A stretch of 64,000 nucleotides of DNA from Xenophilus azovorans DSM 13620. Its GTDB lineage: Bacteria; Pseudomonadota; Gammaproteobacteria; Burkholderiales; Burkholderiaceae_C. A program made the translations under genes and the position numbers. Shown here piece by piece: positions 1 through 9,340 of this stretch; the stretch's first letter is position 1, and each line of letters starts with the position of its first letter. The notes under the pieces are model-generated. The model saw only the letters and a list, made by a program, of their open reading frames with translations, was not told where the DNA came from and ran no database searches. The stretch is from positions 62,001-126,000 of the forward strand of contig NZ_JQKD01000008.1 in NCBI RefSeq assembly GCF_000745855.1, written 5' to 3'.

Positions 1-609
1 ATGCTGCCGCTGCTGCGCCTGCCGCACACCCGCGGCATCCTGTGCTTCGCCGCCGTGTCGTACGCCGCCTTCATCACGCTGCGCGGCCTGTGGCTCGGGC
101 CGATGCTGCACGACCGGCATGCGCTGTCGCTGGTGGCCAGCGGCAACGTCGCGCTGGCGATGACGCTGACGGGCATCGTCGGCCCCTCGCTGTTCGGCCG
201 GCTCGACCCGGGGCGTACCCGCCGGCCGCGCTGGATGGCGGCCTGCGCCACGCTCGCCGCCGCCCTGTTCGCCGTCATGGCGCTGACGGGGCAGCTGTGG
301 ATCGACATCGTCCTGCCCGTCTTCTACGGCCTGCTGTCGGGCTACAACGTGCTGCAGTACGCCTACGTCAAGTCCTCCTATCCGGCGGCCGTCACCGGGC
401 GCGCCATCGCGCTGCTCAACACCGCCATGTTCCTCGGCGTGGCGCTGATGCAGTGGCTCACCGGCGCGGTCGCCACCTGGGCCGCGCAGCAGGGCATCGA
501 GCCGCTGCGCGCCGCCTTCCTCACCGTGGCGGCGATGCTGGCCGCTGGCGCCCTGGCCTTCGCGCGGATGCCGCAGGCGCGCACGGCGCCCGCGATGCCG
601 GCGCCTTGA
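1..609 (+). CDS. MFS transporter, C-terminal half (partial at window start)
   Basis: The 202 visible residues form about six hydrophobic helices, for example around residues 13-36, 42-66, 78-97 and 99-122. Six helices equal the C-terminal half of a 12-helix major facilitator transporter of the inner membrane. The first visible codon is ATG, but it is almost certainly internal because a whole MFS protein has about 400 residues; the true start lies outside the window. No substrate motif can be read. The gene ends 21 bases before the convergent DUF2917 gene. MFS membership is inferred from the helix pattern and small-residue-rich helices, so another 12-helix carrier is possible. Confidence 0.75.
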   Translation: MLPLLRLPHTRGILCFAAVSYAAFITLRGLWLGPMLHDRHALSLVASGNVALAMTLTGIVGPSLFGRLDPGRTRRPRWMAACATLAAALFAVMALTGQLWIDIVLPVFYGLLSGYNVLQYAYVKSSYPAAVTGRAIALLNTAMFLGVALMQWLTGAVATWAAQQGIEPLRAAFLTVAAMLAAGALAFARMPQARTAPAMPAP

Positions 610-630
610 GGCCGGCGCGCCGCCCGCGGC

Positions 631-939
631 TCAGGCCGGGCACAGCCCCTGTTGTTCGGGCCGCCAGGGCGCCGCGGCCGGCGCGGCCAGTGGCAGCGCG
701 GCGGGGCGCGTGCCCGAGACGCTGATGCACGACGCCTCGAGCGCCGACACCAGCATGCGCCGGTGCTCGCGGCCCTCGAAGCGCTCGCCCGGCGCAAGCA
801 CGATGTCGCGCGGGTCGCGGTCCATCGTCACCCACACGCTGCCGCTGCGGCAGGTGATGCCGACGCCGGCGCCGTCGGGCAGCGTGAAGATCGCCCGGGC
901 GGGCAGGCCGAGCTGGAAGCGGTTCGGGTCGGTCGCCAT
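631..939 (-). CDS. DUF2917 domain protein
   Basis: A 102-residue protein, probably cytoplasmic. The reading frame stays open further upstream, but the start at 939 is preferred because an AGGAG box lies a few bases upstream. The core is a single small beta-rich domain of the DUF2917 type, seen as the run around residues 19-40 where a glycine-rich stretch leads into a W-V-T-M-D-x-D-P-R-D sequence, followed by an L-x-P-G-E segment. That arrangement resembles a small cupin-like or barrel fold. The function of DUF2917 proteins is not established. The gene is divergent from the LysR gene starting at 1023, which could control it. Confidence 0.7.
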   Translation of the reverse strand: MATDPNRFQLGLPARAIFTLPDGAGVGITCRSGSVWVTMDRDPRDIVLAPGERFEGREHRRMLVSALEASCISVSGTRPAALPLAAPAAAPWRPEQQGLCPA

Positions 940-1022
940 GGGGTGCTCCTTTTGCATTCGCAATGGGAATGAATATAGTGAGCAGGGCGCCACTGTTCAC
1001 GCGGTCATTCGGAACTCGTTGC

Positions 1023-1952
1023 ATGCGTAGAGAGAATGCGAACAGCGAGCATGCGCTGCCTCCCCTGGAACTGCTCAGGAGCTTCGAGGCGGCCGCGCGC
1101 ACGCTCAGCTTCACGCAGGCGGCCGGCGAGCTCAGCCTCACCCAGTCGGCCGTCAGCCGCCAGATCCAGCAGTTGGAGGCCAGCCTGGGCGTGCTGCTGT
1201 TCGAGCGCCGCCACCGCGCGCTGGCGCTCACCGAGGCCGGCCGCGTGCTGCAGCGCGCGGTGGTCGACAGCCTGGAACGCCTGCGCGACGCCACCGCGCG
1301 GCTGCGCGCGGTGCCGCCGCCGCGGCAGGTGGCGCTGACCTGCACGCCGGGCTTCGCGACGCTGTGGCTCATTCCCCGGCTGGCGCGCTTCACCGCCACG
1401 CGGCCGCAGGTCGACGTGCGCCTGTCCGCCACGCTCGAGGTGCAGGACCTCGAGCGCAACCGCCTCGACCTCGCGGTGCGCTTCGTGCCAATCGCGCGCG
1501 GCGCGGGGCCGGCGCTGTTCGAGGAGTCGGTGATGCCGCTGTGTGCGCCGGCGCTGGCCGGGACGCTGCGCACGCCGGCCGACCTGGCCCGGCACACGCT
1601 GCTGGCCATCGAGATGCCGAACCACGCCGAGGCCCCGACCTCCGACTGGGAGCCCTGGCTGCAGGTGATGGGCCTGCCCGAGCTGCGGATGAAGAACTCG
1701 CTGCGCTTCAGCCAATACGCCGACGCGGTCGCCGCCGCCGTGGCGGGCCAGGGCGTGGTGATCGGGCGGCTGCCGCTGCTGCACGAGCTGGTGCACGGCG
1801 GCCGGTTGGTGGCGCCCTTCGGCGCCGGCGCGGCATCGCAGCGCGGCTACTTCATCGAGAGCGCGCGCCGCGCCGCCGGCAATGCCGACGCGCAGGACTT
1901 CGTGCGCTGGCTGCGCGCGGAGGCCGAGGCGGTGCCGGCTACTGGGCCTTGA
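1023..1952 (+). CDS. LysR-family transcriptional regulator (GcvA-like)
   Basis: A 309-residue LysR-type regulator. The N-terminal winged helix-turn-helix spans roughly residues 10-70 and contains the typical segments FEAAARTLSFTQAA and LTQSAVSRQIQQLE, followed by the effector-binding domain. The sequence around the end of the DNA-binding domain (LFERRHRALALTEAG) is typical of the GcvA/AmpR subgroup. An upstream ATG at 963 is in frame, but the region before 1023 lacks LysR homology, so 1023 is chosen. The gene is divergent from the DUF2917 gene and runs into the convergent Bug gene, overlapping its end by 14 bases. Its target may be the divergent gene or itself; the effector is unknown. Confidence 0.88.
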   Translation: MRRENANSEHALPPLELLRSFEAAARTLSFTQAAGELSLTQSAVSRQIQQLEASLGVLLFERRHRALALTEAGRVLQRAVVDSLERLRDATARLRAVPPPRQVALTCTPGFATLWLIPRLARFTATRPQVDVRLSATLEVQDLERNRLDLAVRFVPIARGAGPALFEESVMPLCAPALAGTLRTPADLARHTLLAIEMPNHAEAPTSDWEPWLQVMGLPELRMKNSLRFSQYADAVAAAVAGQGVVIGRLPLLHELVHGGRLVAPFGAGAASQRGYFIESARRAAGNADAQDFVRWLRAEAEAVPATGP

Positions 1953-2916
1953 GGCCGGCGCTCTTCACCAGCTTCGACCAGTAGGCCAGCTCGCTGCCGA
2001 TGAGGGTGCCGAACGCCGCGGGCGTGTCCGGTTCGGCGGCGGTCATGCCCAGGTCCAGCAGCCGGTCCTTGACCTCCTGCTGCGACATGATGCGCGCGAG
2101 GGCGCGGCTCCATCTGTCGACCAGCGCGGCAGGCAGGCCGGCGGGGGCGACGATGCCTTCCCATTCGCGGATCTCGAAGCCGGTGATGCCGCTCTCGGCG
2201 ATGGTGGGCACCTCCGGCAGCGCCGCCAGCCGCGCCGGGCTGGTCACGGCCAGGGGCCGCAGCTTGCCGCCGCGCACCATCGGCACGGCCACCGAGGTGG
2301 TGGCGAACATCGCGTCCACCTGCCCGCCCAGCAGGCCCTGGACGGATTCGGAAGGCCCCTTGAAGGGCACGTGCAGCATCCGGGTGCCGGTGGTCTGGCA
2401 GAAGGCCGCGCCCAGCAGGTGCGCCGGCGAGCCGATGCCGCCCGAGCCGTAGGTGAGCGCGTCGGGCTGCGCGCCGGCCCGCTGCACCAGGTCGCGCACG
2501 GAGCGCGCCGGCGAGTTGGCCGGCACCACCAGCACGTTGTACAGCCAGGCCAGGTTGGCCAGCGGCGCCAGGTCGCGCTGCGTGTCGTAGGGCGTGCGGC
2601 CGAACAGCGCGGGCAGCACCGTGTGCGTGAGGAACATGATGCCCACGGTGTAGCCGTCGGGCGGCGCCTTGGCGACCGCGTCCAGGCCGATCATCCCGGT
2701 GGCGCCGGGGCGGTTCTCGACCACGACCGGCTGCTTCCATTCGTGCTGCAGGCGCTCGCCGACCACGCGCGCCAGCACGTCCGGCGGGCTGCCCGGCGGC
2801 AGCGGGACGATGATGCGGATGGGGCGGTTCGGGTAGTCGGCCTGGGCGGCGGCGGGTTGCGCGAGCGCGCAGGCGCCGAGGGCGCCCAGCAGCGCGCGGC
2901 GGTTCATCATCATCAT
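1939..2916 (-). CDS. Bug-family tripartite tricarboxylate transporter substrate-binding protein
   Basis: A 325-residue periplasmic binding protein. The N-terminus is a signal peptide (several Met, Arg-Arg, then a hydrophobic stretch ending in AQPAAAQA). The mature start YPNRPIRIIVPLPPGSPPD is the hallmark of the Bug/TctC family, whose large numbers are typical of Burkholderiales. GGAG lies seven bases before the first of four clustered ATG-rich codons, so 2916 is used. No TctA or TctB membrane genes are nearby, so this is an orphan receptor, which is common for Bug proteins. It is the last gene of a reverse-strand group with the cupin and the sulfatase, suggesting that it binds a related carboxylate or organosulfur/phosphorus acid. 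The ligand is not known. Confidence 0.92.
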   Translation of the reverse strand: MMMMNRRALLGALGACALAQPAAAQADYPNRPIRIIVPLPPGSPPDVLARVVGERLQHEWKQPVVVENRPGATGMIGLDAVAKAPPDGYTVGIMFLTHTVLPALFGRTPYDTQRDLAPLANLAWLYNVLVVPANSPARSVRDLVQRAGAQPDALTYGSGGIGSPAHLLGAAFCQTTGTRMLHVPFKGPSESVQGLLGGQVDAMFATTSVAVPMVRGGKLRPLAVTSPARLAALPEVPTIAESGITGFEIREWEGIVAPAGLPAALVDRWSRALARIMSQQEVKDRLLDLGMTAAEPDTPAAFGTLIGSELAYWSKLVKSAGLKAQ

Positions 2917-2961
2917 GGGTCGTCTCCGTTGTTGTGGTGTGCCTTGCCTGCCCGTGCGCGC

Positions 2962-3411
2962 TCAGGCCGCGGAGGACACCGGCGGGAAGAAATGGACGCC
3001 GTACTCGCCGGCCACGCGCACCACCTCGGCCGGGCTGGCCATGTTGTGGATGCGCTGGTACAGCTCCACCAGCCGGCCGGCCGGCGCGGCCCAGAACAGG
3101 GCGGTCACGGGCTTGCCCGAGTTGTTGAAGAAGGCATGCGGCAGGCCGCGCGGCATGCGCACCAGGTCGCCCGCGGACGCCGAACTCGTGCGCCCGTCCA
3201 GCAGCAGGTCGATGCGTCCGTCCAGCACGTAGATGTACTCGTCCTGCTCGGGATGCACGTGCGGCGGCACGAAGGTCTCCTCGGGGAAGGTGGCGTGCCA
3301 GGCGAAGCTGTCGTCGGTCATCTGCTTGGGCACGTACACCTGGCCCAGGATGTTCCAGGACACGCCGTCCATGCCGGTGTGCGCGCGCGTGATGTCGGGG
3401 CTTTCATTCAT
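2962..3411 (-). CDS. Cupin domain protein
   Basis: A 149-residue single-domain cupin. Motif 1 is visible as PPHVHPEQDEYIYVLDG, with the H-x-H and downstream Glu metal ligands; motif 2 is the P-R-G-L-P-H-A-F segment, whose His supplies the last ligand. This supports a mononuclear metal centre in a small beta barrel, either an enzyme (isomerase, dioxygenase or lyase) or a ligand sensor. The start codon overlaps the end of the sulfatase gene by eight bases, so the two are translationally coupled and probably handle the same compound. The specific reaction cannot be read from the sequence. Confidence 0.85.
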   Translation of the reverse strand: MNESPDITRAHTGMDGVSWNILGQVYVPKQMTDDSFAWHATFPEETFVPPHVHPEQDEYIYVLDGRIDLLLDGRTSSASAGDLVRMPRGLPHAFFNNSGKPVTALFWAAPAGRLVELYQRIHNMASPAEVVRVAGEYGVHFFPPVSSAA

Positions 3412-5146
3412 GGGTGGGGGCTCCTTGGGGCGAGGTCAGGCGGTCCAGGGTGGACTTGACCAGCGGGTTGGTGGATGCGAAGCGGGGCTTGAAGTGGCGG
3501 CGCGCCTCGGCCAGGTCCTGCTCGTCCCAGTAGCCGATCAGGATGCCGCCCTCGGTGATGCGCGGCTGCACCTCGACCGACTCGATGGTGCCGTCGGCCA
3601 CCGTGGTGCGCTGGCGCGGCGCGCGCGCCCAGCGGAACAGCGCCTCGTGCAGCCGCGCGCGCGCGGCCGCGTGCTCGGGCGCCTCGGAGGCGCCCAGGTC
3701 CTCGAACTCGTTCGGGTCGGCGGCCAGGTCGAACAGCATCGGGCGGAAGTGCTCGAACAGCACGTACTTCCAGCGGCCGTCGAAGATCATGCGCATCCAG
3801 GCGTCGCGCGGCTTCACGCCCAGCTCGATGCGCGACTCCTGGAACGAGAAGTCGTACTCGCACACCACGTGCTCGCGCCAGTCGGCCGGCCGCTGGCCGA
3901 ACAGCAGCGGCCGCAGCGAGCGCCCGTCCATCGCGTGCGGCAGCGCGGTGCCGCCGTACACGTCCAGGAAGGTGGGCGCCAGGTCGATCGCCTCCACCAG
4001 CGCGTCGCATCGCGTGCCGCGCGCGGCGTCGGCGCGCGGGTCCGGGTCGTAGACGATCAGCGGCGTGCGGATCACCGGCTCGTGGAACAGGTCCTTCTCG
4101 CCCATCCAGTGGTCGCCCAGGTAGTCGCCGTGGTCGGCGCAGAAGACGATCATGGTCTCGTCCATCAGGCCGTGCTCCTCCAGGAAGGCGAACAGCACGC
4201 CCATCTGGTCGTCGATCTGCTTGATCAGCGCCATGTAGCCCGGCATGACCGCCTCGCGCACGCCTTCCTTCGAGAAGGTGCGCGAGACGCGGTGGTTCAT
4301 CATGGCCCGGAAGACCGGGTGCGGATCGGCGCGCTCGCGCTCGCTGCGCACGGCCGGCAGCGCGTCCTCGGGGCCGTACATGCTGGCGTAGGGCTCGGGT
4401 GCGATGTAGGGCCAGTGCGGCTTGATGTACGACAGGTGCAGGCACCACGGCTGCTCGCCGGCCTCGCGGATGAAGTCCATTGCGCGGCGCGTGATGTAGG
4501 GCGTCTCGGAGTGCTCGTCCGGGATGCGCGCGGCGCGGTTGGAGTACTTGAGGAACCAGCCCGAGCGCAGGCGCCCCTCCTCGTCGACGGTGGCGTTGGC
4601 CCACTCCTCCCACGGGTTCTCGCCGTCGAAGCCGTTGGCGCGCAGGTAGTCGCTGTAGCTCGGGTCGGGGTCGTGGCCGGAGTAGGGATGGATGCCGTCG
4701 TCGCGCTCGTAGGGGTCGAAGCCGCACTCGGCGATGCGTACGCCGACGGTCGACTGCGGGTCGATGCCCAGCCGCGACATGCCGGCCAGGTCGGCGCGCA
4801 TGTGCGTCTTGCCCACCAGCACCGAGCGCACGCCCAGCGGGCGCAGGTGGTCGCCGATGGTCGGCTCGCCGGCCTTGAGCGGCACGAAGTTCCAGCTCGC
4901 GCCGTGGCACTGCACGTAGCGGCCGGTGTAGTAGCTCATGCGCGAGGGGCCGCACACCGGCGACTGCACGTAGGCGCGGTCGAAGATCACGCCGCGCGCG
5001 GCCAGCGCGTCGAGATGGGGCGTGTGCAGCCGCGGGTGGCCGTAGCAGGACAGGTGGTCCGCTCGGAGCTGGTCGCACATGATGAAGAGGATGTTCCTGG
5101 CGCGTCGTGGGGACATGGGTTCCGCCGTGGTCTTGAGGTCGTGCAT
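3404..5146 (-). CDS. Sulfatase / phosphonate monoester hydrolase-like enzyme
   Basis: A 580-residue member of the alkaline phosphatase superfamily. The N-terminus has the metal-binding D-Q-L-R-A-D segment. The motif SPVCGPSRMSYYTGR contains the C-x-P-S-R signature whose Cys is converted to formylglycine. The C-terminal half has FCADHGDYLGDHWMGEKDLF, giving the Asp-His metal ligands and a conserved Lys. The internal layout (LSYIKPHWPY, then IDDQMGVLFAFLEE) resembles phosphonate monoester hydrolases more than arylsulfatases. There is no signal peptide, so it is probably cytoplasmic. A second Met ten codons in (5116) could be the true start. It needs a formylglycine-generating enzyme encoded elsewhere. 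It is divergent from the LysR gene at 5230 and coupled to the cupin gene. Confidence 0.88.
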   Translation of the reverse strand: MHDLKTTAEPMSPRRARNILFIMCDQLRADHLSCYGHPRLHTPHLDALAARGVIFDRAYVQSPVCGPSRMSYYTGRYVQCHGASWNFVPLKAGEPTIGDHLRPLGVRSVLVGKTHMRADLAGMSRLGIDPQSTVGVRIAECGFDPYERDDGIHPYSGHDPDPSYSDYLRANGFDGENPWEEWANATVDEEGRLRSGWFLKYSNRAARIPDEHSETPYITRRAMDFIREAGEQPWCLHLSYIKPHWPYIAPEPYASMYGPEDALPAVRSERERADPHPVFRAMMNHRVSRTFSKEGVREAVMPGYMALIKQIDDQMGVLFAFLEEHGLMDETMIVFCADHGDYLGDHWMGEKDLFHEPVIRTPLIVYDPDPRADAARGTRCDALVEAIDLAPTFLDVYGGTALPHAMDGRSLRPLLFGQRPADWREHVVCEYDFSFQESRIELGVKPRDAWMRMIFDGRWKYVLFEHFRPMLFDLAADPNEFEDLGASEAPEHAAARARLHEALFRWARAPRQRTTVADGTIESVEVQPRITEGGILIGYWDEQDLAEARRHFKPRFASTNPLVKSTLDRLTSPQGAPTHE

Positions 5147-5229
5147 GGATGCTAGGCAGTGCCCCTGCGGCCGTGCTTCGCCATTTCTGATGCTGATAAC
5201 CTCCGGTTATTGCGATGGAGGCACCCCCG

Positions 5230-6141
5230 ATGCGGATGCAACAGCTGCACCTGCTGCTGGCCCTGGCCGAGACCGGCAGCCTGCGCGCGGCGGCCGAGAC
5301 GCTGCACGTCAGCCAGCCGGCGCTGACCAAGGCGCTGCGGCAGCTCGAGGAAGAGTTCGGCGCCACCCTGGTGCAGCGCTCGCCCAAGGGGGCCCGCCTG
5401 GCGCCCGCCGGCGAGCTGCTGGCCGCGCGCGCCGCCTCCGCGCTGCGCGAGCTCGCCCGGGCGCGCGAGGAGGTGGCCTGGCACGTCGAGCGCACGCATG
5501 CCTCGATCGGCGTCGGCGTGTCGCCGGCGGCCGCGGCGCTGCTGGTGCCGGGCGCGGTGGCGCGCTTTTCCGCGCGCTGGCCGCAGGTGCACATCCGGCT
5601 GGTGGACACGCTCTATCCGCGCGCCTTCGCGCAACTGCGGGCCGGCGAGCTGGACCTGGCGATCGGCCCCCTGCCCGGCGAGGGTGGCGGCCGCGACATC
5701 CTGATGCAGCCGCTGTTCGACAGCGACCTGGTGGTGGCCGCGCGCAAGGGCCACCCGCTGCAGCACGCGCGCCGCCTGGCACAGCTGGCGGACGCCGCCT
5801 GGGTGCTGACCGGGCCGGCCGGCGGACCGGGCGACCCGGCGCACCTGGGCCTCTGGCCCGCGGGCACGGCGGCGCCGGCCACGCCGCTGGTGTGCGAGTC
5901 CTTCTCCACCTTGCTGGCCGTGCTGTGCGAACTCGACTGCGTGGGCCTGATGCCGCACGGCTTCTTCGACTACTACGGCCCGCGCATGGGGCTGGTGCGG
6001 CTGCCGATCCGCGAGCCGCTACCTGCCACGACGGTGCACGTGATGTGGCGCGCCGACGCTCCGCTCACCGTGCCGGCGCAGCGCCTGCTGGACGCCCTGC
6101 TGGAAGAAGCGCGCCGGCTGGCGCGGCCGGCCTCGGGCTGA
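5230..6141 (+). CDS. LysR-family transcriptional regulator (CbbR/CbnR-like)
   Basis: A 303-residue LysR regulator with the N-terminal helix-turn-helix visible as LLLALAETGSLRAAAETLHV and SQPALTKALRQLEEEFG, followed by a periplasmic-binding-like effector domain. ATG at 5215 is also in frame, but a GGAGG box eight bases before 5230 decides the start. The gene is divergent from the sulfatase gene with 83 bases between them, which is the classic geometry for a LysR protein activating a neighbouring catabolic operon. It is therefore the likely regulator of the sulfatase-cupin-Bug cluster. The effector is not identifiable. Confidence 0.9.
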   Translation: MRMQQLHLLLALAETGSLRAAAETLHVSQPALTKALRQLEEEFGATLVQRSPKGARLAPAGELLAARAASALRELARAREEVAWHVERTHASIGVGVSPAAAALLVPGAVARFSARWPQVHIRLVDTLYPRAFAQLRAGELDLAIGPLPGEGGGRDILMQPLFDSDLVVAARKGHPLQHARRLAQLADAAWVLTGPAGGPGDPAHLGLWPAGTAAPATPLVCESFSTLLAVLCELDCVGLMPHGFFDYYGPRMGLVRLPIREPLPATTVHVMWRADAPLTVPAQRLLDALLEEARRLARPASG

Positions 6142-6144
6142 GGC

Positions 6145-6975
6145 TCAGCGGGCGGGGCAGGCGCGCTCGATCAGCGCGCGCGTGTGCCGGTGCAGCGCCG
6201 CATCCGGCGAGATCCAGGTGCGCAGCAGGCTGAAGTGGTCGTCGCCGTCCGGCGCGATACAGGTGCCGGCATTGCCCGCTGCCTGCCAGGCCGCGTGCAT
6301 GTCCCGGTTCTGTTCGAGGAAGGCTGGCGTCTCGTCGCCGCCGACGGCGAACAGCGCCGGCGGCAGGCCGCCGCGCACGCGCCGCACGGGGGAGCGGCGG
6401 GCCGCGGCGGCGGCGTCCAGCCGCAGGTTGGCGTTGAGCGTGGTGTCGACCAGCGGCGTGAGTTCATAGATGCCGCTGAGCGCGATCACCGCCGCGATCG
6501 GGCTGGCCGGCAGGCCGCGTGCCGGCCAGTCGGTCAGCGCAAGCTCCACCGCCAGGTGCGCGCCGGCCGAATGGCCGGCGACCACCAGCGGCAGCGCGCC
6601 GCCGGTCTCGCGCAGCACCGCCGGCACGGCCTCGCGCACCGCCTCGGTCAGCGCGTCCAGCGTGACCGACGGGCACAGCGGGTAGTTGGCCAGCGCCACG
6701 TGCAGCCCGAGCGCCGCCAGGCCCGGCGCCAGGAAGCGGAACAGCGCCTTGTCGCGCGACTGCCAGTAGCCGGCATGCAGGTAGAGCAGGGCGCCGCGCG
6801 CCGGCCCGGTTGCGGCGAACAGGTCGAGCGTCTGGCGCGGCTGCGTGCCGTAGGGCACGTCCAGCCGCGGCGCGCACTGCGCCACGGCCGCCCGGCCGTC
6901 GGCTTCGTAGCCGGCCAGCAGGGCCGCAAAGCCGGGGCGGGCCTGGCCTTCGACGTACTGGAACTGCGCGCTCAC
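6145..6975 (-). CDS. Alpha/beta hydrolase (kynurenine formamidase/esterase-like)
   Basis: A 276-residue alpha/beta hydrolase. Visible motifs are LYLHAGYWQSRDK, which corresponds to the HGGYW oxyanion-hole motif of kynurenine formamidase-like esterases with one Gly replaced by Ala, and the nucleophile elbow VVAGHSAGAH (Ser in G-x-S-x-G). A conserved D-D-H near the C-terminus gives the catalytic His. Probable reaction: hydrolysis of a small amide or ester. No tryptophan-degradation genes are adjacent, so formamidase activity is only one possibility. The start codon is GTG. The gene begins 13 bases after the malate synthase stop codon and may be cotranscribed with it. Confidence 0.82.
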   Translation of the reverse strand: MSAQFQYVEGQARPGFAALLAGYEADGRAAVAQCAPRLDVPYGTQPRQTLDLFAATGPARGALLYLHAGYWQSRDKALFRFLAPGLAALGLHVALANYPLCPSVTLDALTEAVREAVPAVLRETGGALPLVVAGHSAGAHLAVELALTDWPARGLPASPIAAVIALSGIYELTPLVDTTLNANLRLDAAAAARRSPVRRVRGGLPPALFAVGGDETPAFLEQNRDMHAAWQAAGNAGTCIAPDGDDHFSLLRTWISPDAALHRHTRALIERACPAR

Positions 6976-6988
6976 GGCGCCACGTGCC

Positions 6989-9181
6989 TCAGCCCGCGGC
7001 CTTGACCTTCAGCCGCCACGCATGCAGCAGCGGCTCGGTGTAGCCGCTGGGCTGCTCGATGCCCTTGAACACGAGGTCCTGCGCGGCCTGGTAGGCGGCG
7101 CTGGCCTTGAAGTTGCCGGCCATGTTCCGGTACAGCGGGTCGCCGGCGTTCTGCTTGTCCACCACCGCGGCCATGCGCTCGAAGGTGGCGTTCACCTGCT
7201 CCTTCGTCACCACGCCGTGCAGCAGCCAGTTGGCGATGTGCTGGCTGCTGATGCGCAGCGTCGCGCGGTCTTCCATCAGTCCCACGTCGTGGATGTCGGG
7301 CACCTTCGAGCAGCCCACGCCCTGGTCGATCCAGCGCACCACGTAGCCCAGGATGCCCTGCACGTTGTTGTCCAGCTCGGCCTGCTTCTCGGCGTCGCTC
7401 CAATTCGGCGTGGCGGTGATGGGCGGCTGCAGCAGGTCGGCCAGGATGTTGTCGCGCTCGGCCTCGGCGTCGATCTTCTCCAGCGCCTTCTGCACGTCGG
7501 CCACGTTGACCTGGTGGTAGTGCAGCGCGTGCAGCGTGGCGGCGGTGGGCGAGGGCACCCAGGCGGTGTTGGCGCCGGCCTTGGGGTGCGCGATCTTCTG
7601 CTTGAGCATGTCGGCCATCAGGTCGGGCATGGCCCACATGCCCTTGCCGATCTGCGCCTTGCCGCGCAGGCCGCAGTTCAGGCCGGTCAGCACGTTGTTC
7701 TTCTCGTAGGCGGCGATCCACTTGGTGTTCTTGATGTCGCCCTTGCGCAGCATCGGGCCGCCCTGCATGGCGGTGTGCATCTCGTCGCCGGTGCGGTCGA
7801 GGAAGCCGGTGTTGATGAAGGCCACGCGCGCCGGCGCGGCGGCGATGCAGGCCTGCAGGTTCACGCTGGTGCGGCGCTCCTCGTCCATGATGCCCAGCTT
7901 GACGGTGTCGGCCGGCAGGCCCAGCAGTTGCTCGACGCGGCCGAACAGCTCGTTGGCGAAGGCGACTTCCGCCGGGCCGTGCATCTTGGGCTTGACGATG
8001 TAGATGCTGCCGGTGCGCGAGTTGCGCAGGCCGTCGGCGCCCTTGCCCTGCAGGTCGGCCATGGCGATGGCGGTGGTGATCACCGCATCCATGATGCCTT
8101 CCGGAATCTCCTTGCCCTCGCCCCAGAGGATGGCGGGGTTGGTCATCAGGTGGCCCACGTTGCGCACGAACATGAGCGAGCGGCCGTGCAGCTTCACTTC
8201 ACCCTTGCCGTCGGGCGCGGTGTAGACGCGATCGGCGTTCAGGCGGCGGGTGAAGGTCTTGCCGCCCTTGCTCACCTCCTCGGTCAGCGTGCCCAGCTGG
8301 ATGCCGAGCCAGTTGCCGTAGGCCAGCACCTTGTCCTGCGCGTCCACCACGGCCACGGAGTCTTCCAGGTCGAGGATGGTGGACAGAGCCGCCTCGACGA
8401 TCACGTCGCTCACGCCGGCCGGGTCGGTCTTGCCGATGGGCGTGCTGCGGTCGATCCGGATGTCGAGGTGGATGCCGTTGTGCTTCAGCAGCACCGACGA
8501 GGGATTCGCCGCGTCGCCTTGGTAGCCGGCGAAGGCGGCCGGGTCCTGCAGGCGCGTGCTGCTGCTGTGCAGTGCGACGACGAGCTGGCCGTCCTTGACG
8601 CTGTAGCCGGTCGCGTCCTTGTGCGAGCCGTTCTCCAGCGGCGCGGCCTGGTCGAGCACTTCGCGCGCGAAGGCGATCACCTTGGCGCCGCGCACCGGGT
8701 TGTAGCCCTTGCCCTTCTCGGCGCCGTCTGTCTCGGGAATGGCGTCGGTGCCGTACAGCGCGTCGTACAGCGAGCCCCAGCGCGCGTTGGCGGCGTTGAG
8801 CGCGTAGCGGGCGTTGAGGATCGGCACCACCAGCTGCGGGCCGGCCTGCAGGGCCAGCTCGGCGTCGACGTTCGCGGTGGTGGTCTTCACGCCCTTCGGC
8901 TGCGGCAGCAGGTAGCCGATCTTCTCCAGATGCGCGCGGTAGGCGGGCATGTCCGTGACGGGGCCCGGGTGGGCCTTGTGCCAGGCGTCCATCTCGGCCT
9001 GGATGCGGTCGCGCTCGGCCAGCAGGGCGGCGTTCTTGGGCGCGAGGTCGTGGACGATGGCATCGAAGCCCTTCCAGAAGGGCTCGCTTTGCAGGCCGAC
9101 CGTGGGCAGCACCTTGTCTTCGATGAAGCGGTACAGCTCGGTCGCCACCTGCAGGCGCTGGGTCGTGGTGCGTTCGGTCAT
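6989..9181 (-). CDS. glcB: Malate synthase G
   Basis: A 730-residue cytoplasmic enzyme condensing glyoxylate and acetyl-CoA to malate in the glyoxylate bypass and glycolate use. The length matches isoform G. Catalytic elements are clear: the Arg in [16 protein letters not shown], the Mg-binding Glu in [13 protein letters not shown], the Asp in [14 protein letters not shown], and the C-terminal Cys/Asp region [20 protein letters not shown] followed by EDRATLR. The open frame continues upstream to 10759, but homology begins at the Met at 9181 (MTERTTTQ), which is taken as the start. No isocitrate lyase or glycolate oxidase gene is adjacent. A short palindrome lies upstream at 9284. Confidence 0.97.
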   Translation of the reverse strand: MTERTTTQRLQVATELYRFIEDKVLPTVGLQSEPFWKGFDAIVHDLAPKNAALLAERDRIQAEMDAWHKAHPGPVTDMPAYRAHLEKIGYLLPQPKGVKTTTANVDAELALQAGPQLVVPILNARYALNAANARWGSLYDALYGTDAIPETDGAEKGKGYNPVRGAKVIAFAREVLDQAAPLENGSHKDATGYSVKDGQLVVALHSSSTRLQDPAAFAGYQGDAANPSSVLLKHNGIHLDIRIDRSTPIGKTDPAGVSDVIVEAALSTILDLEDSVAVVDAQDKVLAYGNWLGIQLGTLTEEVSKGGKTFTRRLNADRVYTAPDGKGEVKLHGRSLMFVRNVGHLMTNPAILWGEGKEIPEGIMDAVITTAIAMADLQGKGADGLRNSRTGSIYIVKPKMHGPAEVAFANELFGRVEQLLGLPADTVKLGIMDEERRTSVNLQACIAAAPARVAFINTGFLDRTGDEMHTAMQGGPMLRKGDIKNTKWIAAYEKNNVLTGLNCGLRGKAQIGKGMWAMPDLMADMLKQKIAHPKAGANTAWVPSPTAATLHALHYHQVNVADVQKALEKIDAEAERDNILADLLQPPITATPNWSDAEKQAELDNNVQGILGYVVRWIDQGVGCSKVPDIHDVGLMEDRATLRISSQHIANWLLHGVVTKEQVNATFERMAAVVDKQNAGDPLYRNMAGNFKASAAYQAAQDLVFKGIEQPSGYTEPLLHAWRLKVKAAG

Positions 9182-9283
9182 GGGGACTCTCGGACGGGAG
9201 GGCGGCGGGGCCGCCGGAAGGTTGCTAGAAAACAGGGGATCGCGTGCGCGCGACAAGCATGACGCCGACGCTCGAACCACACT

Positions 9284-9294
9284 GTATTTGATAC
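9284..9294. promoter_or_regulatory. Short palindrome between glcB and the racemase gene, possible operator
   Basis: The 159-base divergent gap is clearly AT-richer than its surroundings and must hold both promoters. Within it is GTAT-TTG-ATAC, an inverted repeat with a three-base centre. FCD-type GntR regulators bind short GT/AC palindromes of similar size, and glcB is commonly under such a regulator, so this is a candidate site. The match is short and no regulator gene is adjacent, so the evidence is weak. No convincing -35/-10 pair was picked out. Confidence 0.25.
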
Positions 9295-9340
9295 CACGGC
9301 AAAGATTAATGGCCGGGTAATCCAATAATTTGTGACTTAA

